DNA from: Helicoverpa zea
Taxonomy: Eukaryota; Arthropoda; Insecta; Lepidoptera; Noctuidae
Direction: 5' to 3'
Length of the DNA: 64,000 nucleotides
Assembly: GCF_022581195.2 (NCBI RefSeq)
Contig: NC_061463.1
Coordinates: forward strand, 11,904,001 to 11,968,000
Position numbers and translations under genes: made by a program. Positions 1-13,483 of the stretch are shown one piece after another; the stretch's first letter is position 1, and every line of letters begins with the position of its first letter. Under the pieces are notes generated by a model. That model was not told the DNA's origin. It made no database searches and worked only from the letters and a program-made list of their open reading frames with translations.

Positions 1-3000
1 CATTATGGACACCTACTTAGCGCTTTTTAAGGAAATGTCAAGGAAATCAGTGTCATTTGGGCTATGTAAATTGATTTAGCCGTTTTTGCCGTCATATTTG
101 GACTAATATCTAGGCAATTTAGCAAGAAAAACGCCTCGTTAAGTGACCACTAACTTTGAGTTATTATGTATTTAACATATTCTGCGTAGGTATTAAAGTA
201 TCTAGTAAGTCTCAGAACAGAATCTAGGTAAGAACATAACAACATAAAATTATACCTAACCTGTAGAAAAATCAGGCACCTTATTTTAGTAAAAGTTGTA
301 TATTTTGATACACTATGTATCTATAAATAGATAAATATCTACGCAATATACGGAAGGCAGGCAGTCATAAGTTGATCTCGATTCCTTGTCTATGCCCTCC
401 CAGATTTTATTCGCCCTCATTACTCGTTCATAAATTATTGTTATGCCAATCATTCGCCGTGGGAGGTCTGTTATATTTGGCTTTATATTTCGGCTACCAC
501 ATTCAATGATTCGATACGCAAAAACTTTTATAGTCTTCTTCAAATAAACACAAATAAGTTTTATTATGATGTCTCAGATGATCGCCCCAAATAATAAAAG
601 ACGGATAAAAATAAAAGGGTTATTGTTTATAGGTAGGGTAGGTACGCGGGGGGCTTATTGTAACTCATACTTAGCTCGGTTTAACACATAAAACATACGG
701 CGTTGGATCTATGCCATAAAACTAATTCTTAGGACTTCAGCTAGGTACCTATAAGATAGATACGTCTCTTTGCAAAATTTTTCGTTGCTGATACCCAATG
801 TTAATACATATGAGGTACTCCTCCAAGTATTTGCAGAACTGTAATATACAGTTGCTGTAGCGGAATATAGCAGTAGCAATTGAGACCCCTACATCAAAGG
901 AATATATTTTTTTACACGAAGATGTTAACTTATCGATTGCTCCGATTCCGCACTACTGCCTCGAACTCATAGATATAATTTCTTATATAATCTCCAACAG
1001 TCCTACATCATCATAACAATGACATTTCCAAGTATTTTTCTTTCTCTATAACTAGGCTTACAAAGTCACGCGGACGACTGGATATTAGCATGGATTTACA
1101 TGACCATCGCATCGTATGGAAAGCATAAATTCTCACAGACGCACGCCAGTGGCACCATTATTATAATATCACTGTTGCAGTTCCGTTATGTTGGTATTTG
1201 TTTTTCTTTTCTTTATCAGTTGCAGAAATGTTTTTTTTTAGATAGGAACATGTAAAATGAGTTTCAATTAAAATTTGGAAGGGAAAGCATGTTGTACCTA
1301 TTGTTACAATTTTGAAAGTTGAAATAAAGGGATATCGAACTGTACAGCATGAAACTAAATATTTTTGCCGTTAGCCGCTTCACGATAATTCATTCTCATA
1401 CGAACCACAAAAGGACATGCGAATTTTCCTGCTTTTCCCGCGTAATTTGCTGTCATCATCTGACAGTAATTTTTTTTCTGAATGACACAAGTACACGATG
1501 ACATTTCGCGATAGCAATCAACAATGCCAAGGACTCTTTTGTTTACGGTGCAATGGTCACCCATCGTTCCTCAGTATTATAGGTTATGAATACAAACAGC
1601 TATTAATACGGCCGGTAATGATCGCCGCCCTGTTAAGTGGCCAGCCGCTAGCTGATGACTTCTCATCCTTATTAAGAAAATGTTCTGAGAAAGAACTGAT
1701 CATAGGGGTATTGTTAATCAAAACTCATTATGAGTTAATTAACGTAAAGAGTGGAACGAGTACTGTCATTATGAAATGATGAATTTTAATACCTACTTTA
1801 GAAAGAATGAAAATTAAGCCGGCACGCAGATAACATTAGGATAAAATATGTGTATCGTTGCCGCCTACATACATTTTCTTGCTAGTTCAATAGGCAGTCG
1901 ACCTTTGATCATGTTTAAATGGCAGCGTGAAAACTAAATCGAATATTGCATTTAACAAACTATGAAACTGTTACATCAAAGCCGAGAGTTACATTCTAAT
2001 TTTCCGATCAACAAACCAAGGAGGTTGTGTAACAATACTGGATATTCTTGTTTTAAAAATGAAAAAAAAAAGATCGGTATAATCCCACCCCCACTCCAAA
2101 ATTCTTCGTAAGTATATTGCTAATGTTTGACACAACTGATTCGTTTTTCAAAAATTCCTTGAAACGTTTGAAAAACGGGGGATATTCGTAATGATATTGA
2201 AACATCGGTGATTCGGTAAAGACAACTAAAAGCGCGGCTAGAGCAGATCCGGCTGGTAATGATCACATTCTTATTTTAGTCTGCAGACATAATATCGCAA
2301 CCATTTACGTGCTCCCTGGCGCCGCCGACCACTCGGCCGAAACTACTTGAATTTTCATAATCTCTTTAGGGTATAGTGTGCCCAGTGTATTTTAAATAAC
2401 TGTTAGCAATAGAGGCATCAATAAATTGCGGAATAAATCTAAGAAGAAAAGCCGTGGGTGAACTTATCTCGTGAAACTTTGGCATAGAAGCCGCGCCACC
2501 ATTAAAAGCAGAGATATACTGGTCATAATGTTTGTACGTCAATTTGAAGTGTCTCACTTTGTGCCTGTTGCCAGCTGAAAGTTTTACGGCTTTTCAGTGT
2601 AGTTATTGTCTTCCGTGGTTCGTAAATGTCACATTAAACTGGTGCGCCTATATTTCCGTCGCGTTCGTAAATAATGTATTGAAGATTTATTGAGTGGTAA
2701 ATATTAGGTAAATACCCTGGTTGTTATGTATTTTAGGTACTGGATCATTGAATGCTCCAGAATTCCAGCGATTATGACGAAGCTTACAATATCTCCAGCT
2801 ATTATCAGATCATTGGCATTTTTCAGCGGTAGAGACAGAAAAGCTAATTTTAAATTCGGAAACTCGAAAAACCACAAATAAAGATTTTTCATTTCTTAAT
2901 TTTCTCGGGAAGCTATTGTTTACTGACGTGTATGCACAACATGCGTAAGAACAATACCGCGTAACAATATTCAGTGACGCCATCTTGAAATTTAACGATG

Positions 3001-4065
3001 CATTAATTAAATCGATTTTAGTACGATTTGCCGTATCATTTGCTGTTATTATTAAACACAGATAAATATTGATTGCTGTTGAGCGTCTCGTTTAACATTT
3101 TTATGAGTTTGTTGCACATATAAGGCGGCGGTATATGATTATGTTCGCTGTGTCGCGCATCCAATCGTCAATAAATCGCACCAATTGTTCAAGCTAAAAC
3201 TGATTTAATGTTAATTAATGATCAGTTTCGTTGAGAACAGATGAAGCATTTAACGCATCATTAATCAAGTCGATTTCTAAGACACCCATATCAGTAAGTG
3301 TGCAGTAATTAAGCGTGAAAAATTAATAGAAAACAGCTTCATAAAGTTATTGATTGCGGAACGTTAATGATTTGAAAAATGTTTTCTCATTTGCGATAGA
3401 AGATAACACGCATGTCGGCATATCAAATACTGGAAATAACAGGGGTTTAATGACAGATGTCAATCTAATTTCATCGAGTGCTCGATGTTTGCACACATCA
3501 CTAATTTACTAAGAGCTTGAATCGATACGGGGGCGTCACTGGCCGCGGTAACTGCGCGCCAAAAATGGCGGGTGCTTACGTCACTAATTTGATAACACGT
3601 CGATTGTTTGACGAGTTAATTAGTTAATCTTCCTGACAGTGGCGCTTCTCCGCTTACGCTGATAAAATAGAACACGCCACCGATATTCGCTACTTACTTT
3701 TATAGGGGTTTTGTTAAACCTGATGAAAGTCAGAATTAAGTACATAAGTTAGTTACGTAGGTAAGTAGGTGTGACTGCAGAGTAGTTTAAATTATTAAGA
3801 ACTTTGCCTTTTTACTCAAAAGACCCATCTGAAGGCTGTTCCTAACTTTAGCACTGAAAGGGCATAAATCCAGACTGAAAAGCTTCTGATACCAAATACG
3901 GTTACAAAACACCGTCCCAAAGAACTTTTAATTTAGACAAATGCAACACTTATTTACTATTTGCAATTTTTCTAATAAATAAGCTAAGCACCAACAGAAA
4001 ACCGGCGTAATATATGGAAAACTACAAATACCACGAAAATATGGCATCGACCTCGGTTCGACCAC
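1..4065. other. Gene-free AT-rich stretch
   Basis: I see no coding region here. The open frames are short, have no recognisable motifs and lack convincing splice sites. Because a minus-strand first exon appears near 17.4 kb, this is more likely intronic than intergenic, but that is inference. Confidence 0.5.
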
Positions 4066-4233
4066 TAGGGCATGCAATTTCGGTAAAACAAAAATTACCG
4101 GTAAAAAATCGGTAATAAAAATATTTTTACCGGTAAACCGGTAAAACGGTAATTTTTGTAATTTTTAAAAAATGTGATATTGTAACAATAAGATTGGGTA
4201 GTCTTAAAGCAAAAACTAAATAAATATGCAAGG

Positions 4234-4497
4234 TATATAAATAAATAATGCCGGGACATTTTTCACACACGGTCGGTTAGCCCCACGGTAAGTTATTAAT
4301 TAACTTGTGTTATGGGTGCTAACACAACTGATAAACTACATATAGCTACATATATACATATTTATAAATACATATTATAACACCCAGACCACGGCCAACA
4401 AGCATGCTCATCACACAAATGTCGACCGAACCGAGAATCGAACCCGGGACCTCAGGTTCGGCAGTCCGGCATGGTGACCATTGCGCCATCGAGGTCG
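4234..4497 (-). mobile_element. tRNA-derived SINE
   Basis: Read on the minus strand, the head resembles a tRNA with a Pol III A box near 4,477-4,495 (TGGCGCAATGG) and a B box at 4,433-4,445 (GGGTTCGATTCTC). It is followed by a tRNA-unrelated body ending in an AT-rich tail near 4,234. It lies inside the hAT-like element. The similarity to a tRNA stops after the B box and there is no acceptor-stem pairing, so it is not a tRNA gene. Confidence 0.65.
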
Positions 4498-4555
4498 TCA
4501 AAAAAAGTATAAGGTGGTAAACGTTTTTTGTGTCGTGGGCCGTAACAAAAAACAT

Positions 4556-4850
4556 GTCAGTACCATCCGTACGCGATGTCGCCGACAAAATGCAAGAGAA
4601 ACGGCTGCGATGGTACGGACATGTAAAAAGGAGTGACACCTGAGGACATCGGCAGTGTGAATGTGATACTCAATCTCAATATACCCGGTCAAAGGCGCAA
4701 AGGCAGGCCGAAACCGTGGTGGTTGAGTGTCGTAATGAATGACATGAAAATCTGCGAACTCGAAGAGGAAGATGTCTATTCAGGAGGATAGAGCCAAGTG
4801 GAAGAAGGAAGATACGGAAAGCCGACCCCATCACAAGACGGGATGAACGC
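4556..4850 (+). pseudogene. RTE-type LINE, C-terminal reverse-transcriptase ORF fragment
   Basis: Plus-strand translation gives KMQEKRLRWYGHVKRSD and, after a stop, a GRPKPWW-type segment. This is the signature of the extreme C-terminus of RTE-clade LINE proteins (LRWYGHV...GRPKKRW). In-frame stops and truncation make it a dead fragment. It is nested in the hAT-like element. Confidence 0.6.
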
Positions 4851-4894
4851 TAAGAATTACCGTAAAAAATATATTTTTCATTGAAGGGAAAGCC

Positions 4895-5480
4895 CTTTTT
4901 TATGGTAAATCATCAAATGACAGACTCTTTCTGTCTAAAACCCATGTTTTTTAGTAGGCGTTTTATGGACCAGGGTAGCGGTAACTCTTTAGAACAATCC
5001 CGCGGCCCCGGCAGGCCTTGGCCCTGCTGGGCCCCACTGGGTTTGGTGACATCTCCCTGAGGAACCCGTGGAACAACGCGCACTGCTAACACGGGTCTGT
5101 TGTCTATGCAGACGGTAGAACGATGAGCCAACCGAACTCACCGCCCACAGACCGACGCCTACGGTGGCCGGGAGTCGTCTCTCGACCCTTGGCGCCCGTG
5201 GTGTCTTCCTGGTCCACTACAGCGGCTGGGATGAGAGGTGCTACTCGCAGTCGCTCTGCCGTCTCCTTCTCGAGCATGACTGCTTCGCAGAAGGGGCGAC
5301 GGCTTCCCATTCCCTCTAGCTCCGGACCATGGCTTGAACCAGGGAAGGACGCGAAATGTCGCCGCTGCCTATAGCCTCGACGACAACACGGCGGTACATT
5401 TCCCAGGCAGTGCACACCTGGACTGTGTGCTCCACCGTGTCCTCAGAGCTGTCCGCATGGTGGTGAAGTAAAAGCCCTTG
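4895..5480 (-). repeat. Dispersed retroposon, longest copy in the window
   Basis: It shares the block around TCAAATGA...CAGACTCTT and AACAATCCCGC...CCCCGGCAGGCC with copies at 30,548-30,650, 41,937-42,130, 48,260-48,430, 51,245-51,420 and 57,392-57,560. The last of these has a poly(A) tail and fixes the orientation. Here the copy extends further 5' with a GC-rich segment open on the minus strand (103 codons, 5,104-5,415) that I do not recognise. It may be the 3' part of a LINE rather than a SINE. Confidence 0.5.
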
Positions 5481-5899
5481 CTCAGTAAGGTCATAGAGTA
5501 GGTAAAATAAGCATTAGCTACATTTGTACCTAGTATGAGCTGACAGCTATGAGGAAAAACAGAATAACCGAATGAATACAATTTGTTTAGATTTTATAAA
5601 TTAAGATGAGAAAGAAGATTTGTATCTAACTTATAGATAGTTAAGGACACACAAGTTTACTTTTCTAAAAAACAGCAACTTTAACACTCTTACAATACGT
5701 AATGTATGCAACATTACATTATATTCAGGCTACATAACAAAGATTTGACGTTAAATGAACAATTGCTATATTTTATCAGAAAAACGTAAAAACCGGTAAA
5801 TTACCGGTTTCATATTATTTTTACCGGTAATTTAAAACTCGCAAAAATGGGCGATTTACCGGTAAAAACGAAACCGGTTAACCGGTATTGCATGCCCTA

Positions 5900-8404
5900 C
5901 CGACTACCGACTAACACCGTCTCTTATACATAGCCTACTTGTATATTGAACGGTTGAACCAATCATTTTGTTTATAAGTGCTCGCAGTAATGCCGATATT
6001 TAAAAATATTTGTGTTTGCCAGCTGATTCTGCGGAATTACCGAGGTTTCTGTGTCTATGTGTTGGTGAAATGTTATATCTGAGCCTCGTAGACTTTGTAC
6101 CCTGGAAAAAGTTACAAAGATAGCAAAAGAATTTAAAAGAAATTGTTACTGTCAATTGGTGTCAAAAAACCGAAACTAATCATATTTGGGGTCAATCGAA
6201 TTTATCTACAACAACAAGCAAAAAGCTCTGGAAGCTAAAAAGCTAAAAAGCTCAGAATGGAAGAAACCAAAGCAGAAGTCTTTAACTTTCATGGCCTTTG
6301 ATAAAAATAAGGAAACTAGCAATCTAATTTGCTGAAACAAGGACTTTTCTATCCGAAAGCTTCATTTCAGAACAAAGAGGTCACATTTTAAGGAGAGTGC
6401 GAAACTGAAACTATTTATCAACATCATTGCCTGTTGAACTTAATAGAAAAAAAATATAGAGATAATTATTATCCTTCTGAAAAAATCATGAAGAAACCAA
6501 AACTGTTTCAGTGAGTACCAACATTACAAAAGATTACGCAACAGTGTGACCGACCTTTTCTTTTGGCCACAGACTGTAAATCATGGCAGCTGAACAAACG
6601 AAGTTCCTCCTACTATTTGTGCTTCTGAAGGGCCGTACCATTGACGAAGATATGGCTAATGGACCTTGGATTAGCAGTTAAAGGTATAAATAATGCGGCT
6701 AATGACTACAAAGAATGTATAGTTGACAAAGATTGTGTGTGGTTGGGCTAATATCCTGTTATAGGGAAGATCGAAATACTTGACTGCGAATTTCGTTTAT
6801 TTGAATAGGTCATTATTGATAAAAGGAAAGGAAAATAACTCTTTACACACGCTTGTTGTTCGTTCATAAGCTAAAAACTTAACATTTAAACGAAAGAAAG
6901 GAACGAAGTTCTTCGAATTTCAATACTAATATTTTTGAATTGCATTTCACATCTGACTAATACCATATTACATGACGCAACATATACCTAATCATAATCA
7001 ATTGTTTACGAATAATATTATTGTTTTGTCAACCACCAATGGAAAATATACTAAACACTGAAACCAAAGTACCTACTAAGCTAAGAAAATCCTCACCACT
7101 CATTAAATTGTAATTGAATGAAAGCTAGAAACTTCATCTTATCGTTAGTGATTCAACTTACATTAACAGCAACAATAACATTTATCGATACTTATAGGTG
7201 ATTTATCGATAACTAAATGACGAATTATTTTCTTTCACTATTCGATTACAATTTTCCCGGATGCTGAAGCTGTGTGATGGATGGTAAATCGATTGATTGA
7301 AGTCCAGTCCAAAAGTTCCTCTAATTGATAGTTCTTAGGAGATTCTTGGAGGTGATCTTATAACGGGATCAAGGTTTGACGGTAATAACAGATAATCATA
7401 ATTAATAGAATTACCAGAAAGATCAGTCATCACGATGATTTTTGAAAATTTGGATGAATCAAAAGACAGAATAGAAACAACAGAAATTATGCAATATTCT
7501 AAAATCACTCACTTTTTGACGAAGCACTTACATAAGGCGCTACAATTAATGACGGATAAGAGACCATCAATTAATTTCAAACGATAATTAACTTTCGAAG
7601 TAACACATATGCTGATTCACTTCCCGACTGAATCATTACAAAGTCACTCAGACTCGAGTGGTTGACTCACAACGGTAGGTTCACTGCGGTTTTGGAAAAA
7701 AGAAAGACCAACAATCCCCAATGCGTCAATGTGTGTCTAGACTTTTGGAGTTTTGGGCTAATTTATGTTCATCATGTGCTGCCACACAATTATTGCATTG
7801 ATGTGCTGATTTATCTGCCTTCGTCAACTGTCAACTTCGGATCTGTCTGTGTCAGTGTTTTTGGGAGAAATGTGCATGTATTGATTTCTCTCTTTCAGCG
7901 TGACTTTGTACTTTGGCTGTGTGGAGTTATCAGAGCTGAACTTCGTAATTGACACAAAAACATCGCCAGTTATCGAATAATAGCTACCATCAGTATTGAC
8001 GGAGCTTTAACATTATCAGAGGCATCACTTATCGCCGACAACGCTATCTACAATTAGGTACCTACACCAACTAGAGCTTACTAATTTTTATATATATTCA
8101 CAACGTTTCTTGTAAATTTCATTCGGAAAGAGGAAAATACCGAGGATTCTAAAGAATCTTGTACAAAACAAACAATCAGATGTAAATCTGGACAACATTG
8201 GCAAACATTGAATATTAATACAGTAACAATACGCATTTGGGTTCCGTGAATAATATTTAAAGCGTGATTGTGAAACTATGACGTAAAGACGTAGACAGCT
8301 GGACGCTGATGGTGCTGAAGTGGAAGGTATTTTGAGCTTTAAACGTCGATTGGTTCTGATCCGAGGTGTGCTCGAACTGATTTAGAATGTACTTACATAC
8401 AACT
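5900..8404. other. Gene-free stretch
   Basis: No supported gene. An open frame at 7,662-7,952 has no recognisable domain and no splice context. I see no defined repeat boundaries. Confidence 0.45.
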
Positions 8405-8892
8405 ATGGATCCTGTTCATTATTCGGTCAACAGTATCCAGGATAGCACTCTACTTACAGTGGTAAGTTCAGACGAATATGATGTAGAAAGACTTAATTCG
8501 AAAATACTTTATTAAGTATAGCCACCTTAAACTTATGAAGATATGATTTTGTGGGTAATACCAAAGCTTATTGAATTGATCACAGATGACTGTTTCAGTT
8601 TCAATTCATGAATCTGAAATCACGTCCTTCAGAGTTTAGTGACGCACTGAATTTAGATGGTAGACATTCATCAATAAAAAACGAAAATGATCCGAATGAT
8701 GAACGCTCGGCTCAAAGCAACGTTTATTTTCAAACTGAAGCCGTGATGAATGTACCAGAGGAAGCAATGGTAATGGATTACATGAAACAATTCAAAAATA
8801 TAGTTCATCCATTGTTTATAGATGATAAACGACGATACAATCATAAATTCACAGCAAAATGTACTATATGTTTCAGTCCTAAGAAATTGTAA
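8405..8892 (+). CDS. Possible small two-exon gene, unknown function
   Basis: An ATG at 8,405 opens a 19-codon exon ending at 8,461 before a strong GTAAGT donor. A polypyrimidine/TGTTTCAG acceptor at 8,598 leads into an exon at 8,599-8,892. The join is in frame and would give about 116 aa. The protein is acidic and polar in the middle and ends in a segment with a C-x2-C pair (AKCTICFSPKK), loosely like the start of a BED-type zinc finger. An AATAAA lies near 9,005. Against it: low coding character, no recognised homologue, and it could be a spurious ORF or a piece of a domesticated transposon. Confidence 0.3.
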
Positions 8893-9099
8893 CAAAGGAT
8901 TGAAGATTTATCTTAACTTACAGTTGAATATAAAGTGTATATGTTGATAAACACAGAAGTTGAAGCGTTAGATGTAGCAAATACGCAAGAAGTATTTGAA
9001 AGTAAATAAACTACATTTAGATTTTACGTAGAATAATGTTCGCAGTTATAGTGTAGTGTAGTGTCCTAGTTCACCGTTTTCACTGTTTATGTTGTAAAT

Positions 9100-9330
9100 T
9101 TGTTTTTTTTTTTTTTTATATATTATATATATAAAAACACGTCGTGTTTCGCATGTCGCTGAGTACGCCCTAAAACTATACCTATTTTCACTGAATGGAG
9201 GCATTATGTTCTCTCTTTTTTTTTTTTCCGACATTTTTTTTTTTTTTGTAGCTGCTTGAGTAATAGGTATGGGAAAGGTGTGTACTAGCTAACATGATTA
9301 CATGTTTACTTGTTTTTTTTTTTATACAAA
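9100..9330. repeat. Poly(T)/AT-rich simple sequence
   Basis: Several long T runs (9,101-9,117, 9,217-9,247, 9,314-9,322) separated by short AT-rich spacers, probably decayed retroposon tails. Confidence 0.5.
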
Positions 9331-9384
9331 TTTATGTGTATAATTTTGAGTGATATTTTTATTTATTTTTTTGTATACGGTTCT

Positions 9385-9585
9385 TCAAACCATACAGACA
9401 GAATTGTGTTGCTGGGGAGTTTGTTCCACCACTTCTTCTTCCCAGCAAAAACACATAGGAAGTGGTGAAGGGCGGGCGTTTTGGGGGCTGTCTTTTGTAG
9501 ATTTGACGTTCAAAAAGTGCTGATTTTCAGCCTACTTTGAATAAATGACTTTTGATTTTGATTTTGATTTTTGATTTTATAAAAT
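9385..9585 (+). repeat. LINE/SINE 3' end, copy 1
   Basis: A block containing GGGCGGGCGTTTTGGGGGCT and ending in repeated TTTTGA units is shared with 40,135-40,290 in the same orientation. The (TTTTGA)n tail suggests the 3' terminus of a CR1/Jockey-like LINE or a SINE that uses its machinery; the family call is inference. Confidence 0.55.
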
Positions 9586-9589
9586 GGAC

Positions 9590-12500
9590 GATGCGCGCTG
9601 GACCGATGCGAGAGCGTTGCTTTTTGCTTGTACTCTTTCTGAAGAATTGGTTAATGAAGAGATTTTCAATCTGGGTTAAGCTAGGATAGTCTTATTTCAG
9701 ACAGATTCGTCGTCTTTGGCAATTTAATTCCAGTATAGTATAAGAAAAGCAAGTCTAAGAATCTTGGTAGCTAGGTATATTGTTTTTTATAAAACTCTAA
9801 CCACCTTATTATAAAAACTGCCGCAAGTAGTGGTTAAATAATTTACCTACTTTAATAAATCCTGCCACTGTCCCGATAGTTAAGAACCACAATTCAAAAA
9901 GCAGAGGAAAACTCCGTCTAGAATAATAAGGAACTAATTAATATACGTGCCACAATATTTCTCCAAATGACCCACGAAGTCTAAATATAATAAGGATTGC
10001 ATGACTTCCTTCTATTAATTTATTTGTTGACGACGGCCGATATTAAGAGAATCAACAATAACTAGAGAAAGTCAATTAGTAGAAATGACAAGTGCTTTAC
10101 CGTAGATATTACATTCAGCAGGGCGTATGGAACTATCCAGTGAAAGTAGTTTTTAGACAGTCGTAGGTACAATAGGCACTTGATATCCATTATGGGCTGG
10201 TCAAGTTACGTATGTGTCGTAGCTAGTAGGCTGTTCTTACTCATATCATTTCATACTTAACTGACTAAAAGTATCTAACAGGTTTATCATAATTAAACAT
10301 TAGGAATTCAGAAGGACTTGTAAGAATGGATGTAGCGGCGTCAATATTATGTAGCGCTTATGATGAAATCAATTGAGACACGGTAAGTATTAGCAGCTAA
10401 TTGAGAGCTGTCAATAATTAATGAGGGACGCCGTGAGGTAGCAAAGGATCTAAAATAAATATTAACATTTCTGTTCATAAAGCTTATTATAAAGGACAAA
10501 ACTCCAATGAACTGTAAAATCTCCAGAGCAAAGTCTGACGAAATTGGTACCCCTAATCCGTTTTCCAAACACGTTGCAAGTATACCTGTGTGATTAGCAC
10601 TTCGTTACCTAATCATCACTGTTTACGTCACATCCGTCATCTGTCAACGTCATGATTGTCGCGTCACTTATGATCATTGACGCCTTGACGCTAAATAAGG
10701 CAGCGATCGGACGGGTTATGGTAAGAGAATTTTTGGAGGTAAGGAAGCTCAATTTTCCTCCTGTGATTAAGTCGTCAATGTAGGGAGCAGGATATTATAA
10801 TGATCAGCATCATCAGCTTTCGGTACACATTTAGCTCAATCATTATTGAATTCCTTAGTTTCATCTGTTGCTGTTGGTGTAGGCATCATAGATACCGCGG
10901 TTGCAGTTGTGGTCATTGAATTGAGTCTAAAACCCAGGCTGGTTTAGAACCACAATCTGTAAATGCAAGTTACAAAAGATTTGAATGAAAAAATAATTCT
11001 GTCTACAGAACTACAATATTGTCTGCATGAAGACAACACTCGTCGCGTCTATCTAATGTAGTCTCGGCCTAACTCTAGCGCGTAACTCGTAACGCAGTTA
11101 GCAAGACGTACTAATTATAACATTCGGATAAGTGGCCTACATAGCACACAATGCACTCCGTTATATTGTCTGTCACAGAAGTCTAGCTTCACGCTCCACT
11201 CCAAATACTGCGTTCGTGTAATCTATACTAATACATGTAATAAAGAGGACAGTTTTTTTTGTAACCTAAACTACAGAACCAATTCGAAAAATTATTTCAA
11301 TGTTGGAAAGCTAAACTCTTCCCGAGTAACATAAGCTATATCTTATCCCGCCACTGGCAGTAGTTTCCGCAGGACGCGGGTGAATCCGCGGGAAAGCGGC
11401 CAGTAAAGAATAAACGGGTGCGTTCGTGACGATAACTAACCTATCGAACACTAACCTCCTTTTATATTTACTTTTCGTATTGTGATAAGCTGATGTATCT
11501 ATTGTGAAAAATCCGTGTTATTTTGTGTTACACTTGACAATACTTATTAGCTATATGGGTTGGTTAAATGTCCCAGAAATTCACAACGTTATTTGTATTT
11601 GGGTTTTTGGGTAAGTGAGTAATGATGACTTTTAGGTTCGTTATTTTTTGTGAACGGAGGATACAAGATACAATTCAATGGAAACTGAATAAAAGGATAG
11701 GACACAGGATAATTTGGAAGTGATGGTAACCGCAGCAATAGCATATTCGCAAGCGTCCCGACGGATAAAAGTAGTCTGTAGCATTCCTCGATAATAGGAC
11801 TACGAAACTAAAACTGAGCATTCAAACTAGTGCCTGAGATTAAGATACCGGATTGATTCCCAAAGAAGATCTCTAATCTAAGTCCAATCATTAATAGTTT
11901 GGTATTAAAACTTTACTTCTGGTTGCAGTACACAACGTTTAATTATTGTGGTGCAGTATTATCAATATTAGGTGCATCGTCTAACTTATATCAATAACAT
12001 AGCGCCTGCTATCGCTGGGTCAAGTCTGATGACCTGCTCATACAACCGTATTGGCAAATAAATAGCACTTTCAAAACTAACTTTAAGGATAGTCTCACTC
12101 CTAACATAAATGAATCAAATTATCCCGATGGAACTGCTTCTTGTTATACCTGGATAAAAAGTAGCCAGCCAACGTCCTTTTTCAGCACCTAGTCTACCCG
12201 TGTAACAAATATTAAAATGGTTCAGTAGTTTACGCGTGAAAGCACAATAGACGGAAAGAGTAACTTTCGCATTTATAGAGTTCGTTAATGTACCGTGATA
12301 TAAAGAGTCTATAAGTAACCAACTCCTGGATCCATCTATGCCAAACATATTTTACTGTTCATCCGTTTTGAGGTTTTACCTCATAATAATAATCACATAA
12401 TTAAGTATCATACCTATTACTCGCCTTATAAACGTTAGGTTCACTACTTCGTCTAATTCTAGCGATAACTAACAACATTTCTAGTAGTTTTATTAAAGCT

Positions 12501-13480
12501 CGTCTATATAATAGTTCAAGTTTCTAGGTACAGTTAAAATATACTTAGAACACTCAGCTGGGATACAGTAAAATATAGCCATTTTAACCTCTCAGCCGTG
12601 TGATGGCGTGGTTTTGGCTTTCTTCTGACATTTATTGAGCATCGTCTATCTTGGACACCGTCAGTTACTGAGCGAAATTACTTCCTTACTATTGATATAA
12701 TACAAAATATACTTTCATGTGTTTGTTTCCTTCAATAACCGAATTCTGCAAAAAAATCTAGGAAAATGTGTAGATGCAATCGATGCTTTCCAAAGTCAAA
12801 GTCAATGGTTGATATTTTAAATAGGGCTTTGCAGGCTCTTATGAAAAATTAGACACTGGAGAAGACTGGCAAGATAATCTATGGACACTTTACAAAAATA
12901 ACATAGGATAACTTTCCTAACATTTAACATCGGGGAATACAGTCCCTTAGGTTGTTAGGCAAACGAAACAATTAGCCGTCTATTTGCAATACCTATTAGC
13001 AAAAAGGTTAGTCGCCATCCGCCAATATTCTTTATTGGATCGGTTGAACACCCACGCGGAAGCTAACTGGCGTGCCTATTCATTTTCTGGCCGAAATAGA
13101 AACACTAGCACGCTAGCTATTTGTTTTGACATTTTGTATTGTCGTTTTAGTTTTTATACCCTTCCATTTATGTATCAACAAGAGGCCAATTTAGTCTAGT
13201 CTTTAAAAAAACGGGAGCTAAGAGCGTGAGTCACATTAAGGATATGTAACATGGTGGTTTGCATACTGAATTTGAGGCTCATTTTGGAGAAGATTGAAAT
13301 TTTGACCAATTTTGATTAAAATATTGACGTGGGAGTTATTTTTCCTCCTTTTTAATCATTTCAACGATAGATACTGATTATTCATTTCAGCCTGCGGCGA
13401 CGACTCTTCGAAAATAAAGGCGTAGCATAAACTTATAAGACAGCTTTAAATCTCTGAAAAAAAATCAGGTTGAACCAAGA
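9590..13480. other. Gene-free stretch with decayed repeats
   Basis: No supported coding exon. It contains a degenerate Helitron-like repeat (annotated at 11,222-11,405), another Helitron-3'-like remnant near 12,120-12,190 (minus), and near 12,795-12,850 a block resembling one at 39,225-39,260 (CTTTGCAGGCTxTTATGAAA). Confidence 0.45.
11222..11405 (+). mobile_element. Degenerate non-autonomous Helitron
   Basis: It starts TCTATACTAATA, contains the diagnostic ACGCGGGTGAATCCGCGGG stem near the 3' end, and ends GCGGCCAGT instead of the usual CTAGT. Several other positions differ from the better copies at 23,020, 23,638, 44,337 and 54,099, so this copy is old. Confidence 0.6.
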
Positions 13481-13483
13481 AGT

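Larger units (their letters stand above)
4066..5899. mobile_element. Non-autonomous hAT-like element, 1.83 kb, with nested repeats
   Basis: The ends are inverted: TAGGGCATGCAAT on the left and ATTGCATGCCCTA on the right, followed inward by many ACCGGTAA-type subterminal repeats (4,080-4,160 and 5,790-5,890). The flanking 8-mers TCGACCAC (4,058-4,065) and CCGACTAC (5,900-5,907) match at 6 of 8 positions, which fits a decayed 8-bp target duplication. Short TIRs starting (C/T)AGGG, an 8-bp duplication and subterminal repeats are typical of hAT elements. No transposase is visible. The interior is made of other repeats, annotated separately. Confidence 0.7.

Noticed and set aside
1498..1779. 93-codon plus-strand ORF
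   Set aside because: No motif, no splice or promoter context, composition like the surrounding noncoding DNA.
4427..4497. tRNA gene on the minus strand
   Set aside because: A and B boxes are present, but the acceptor stem does not pair and the sequence continues into a SINE body with an AT-rich tail.
7662..7952. 96-codon plus-strand ORF
   Set aside because: No recognisable domain and no poly(A) signal or splice sites in suitable places; likely chance.
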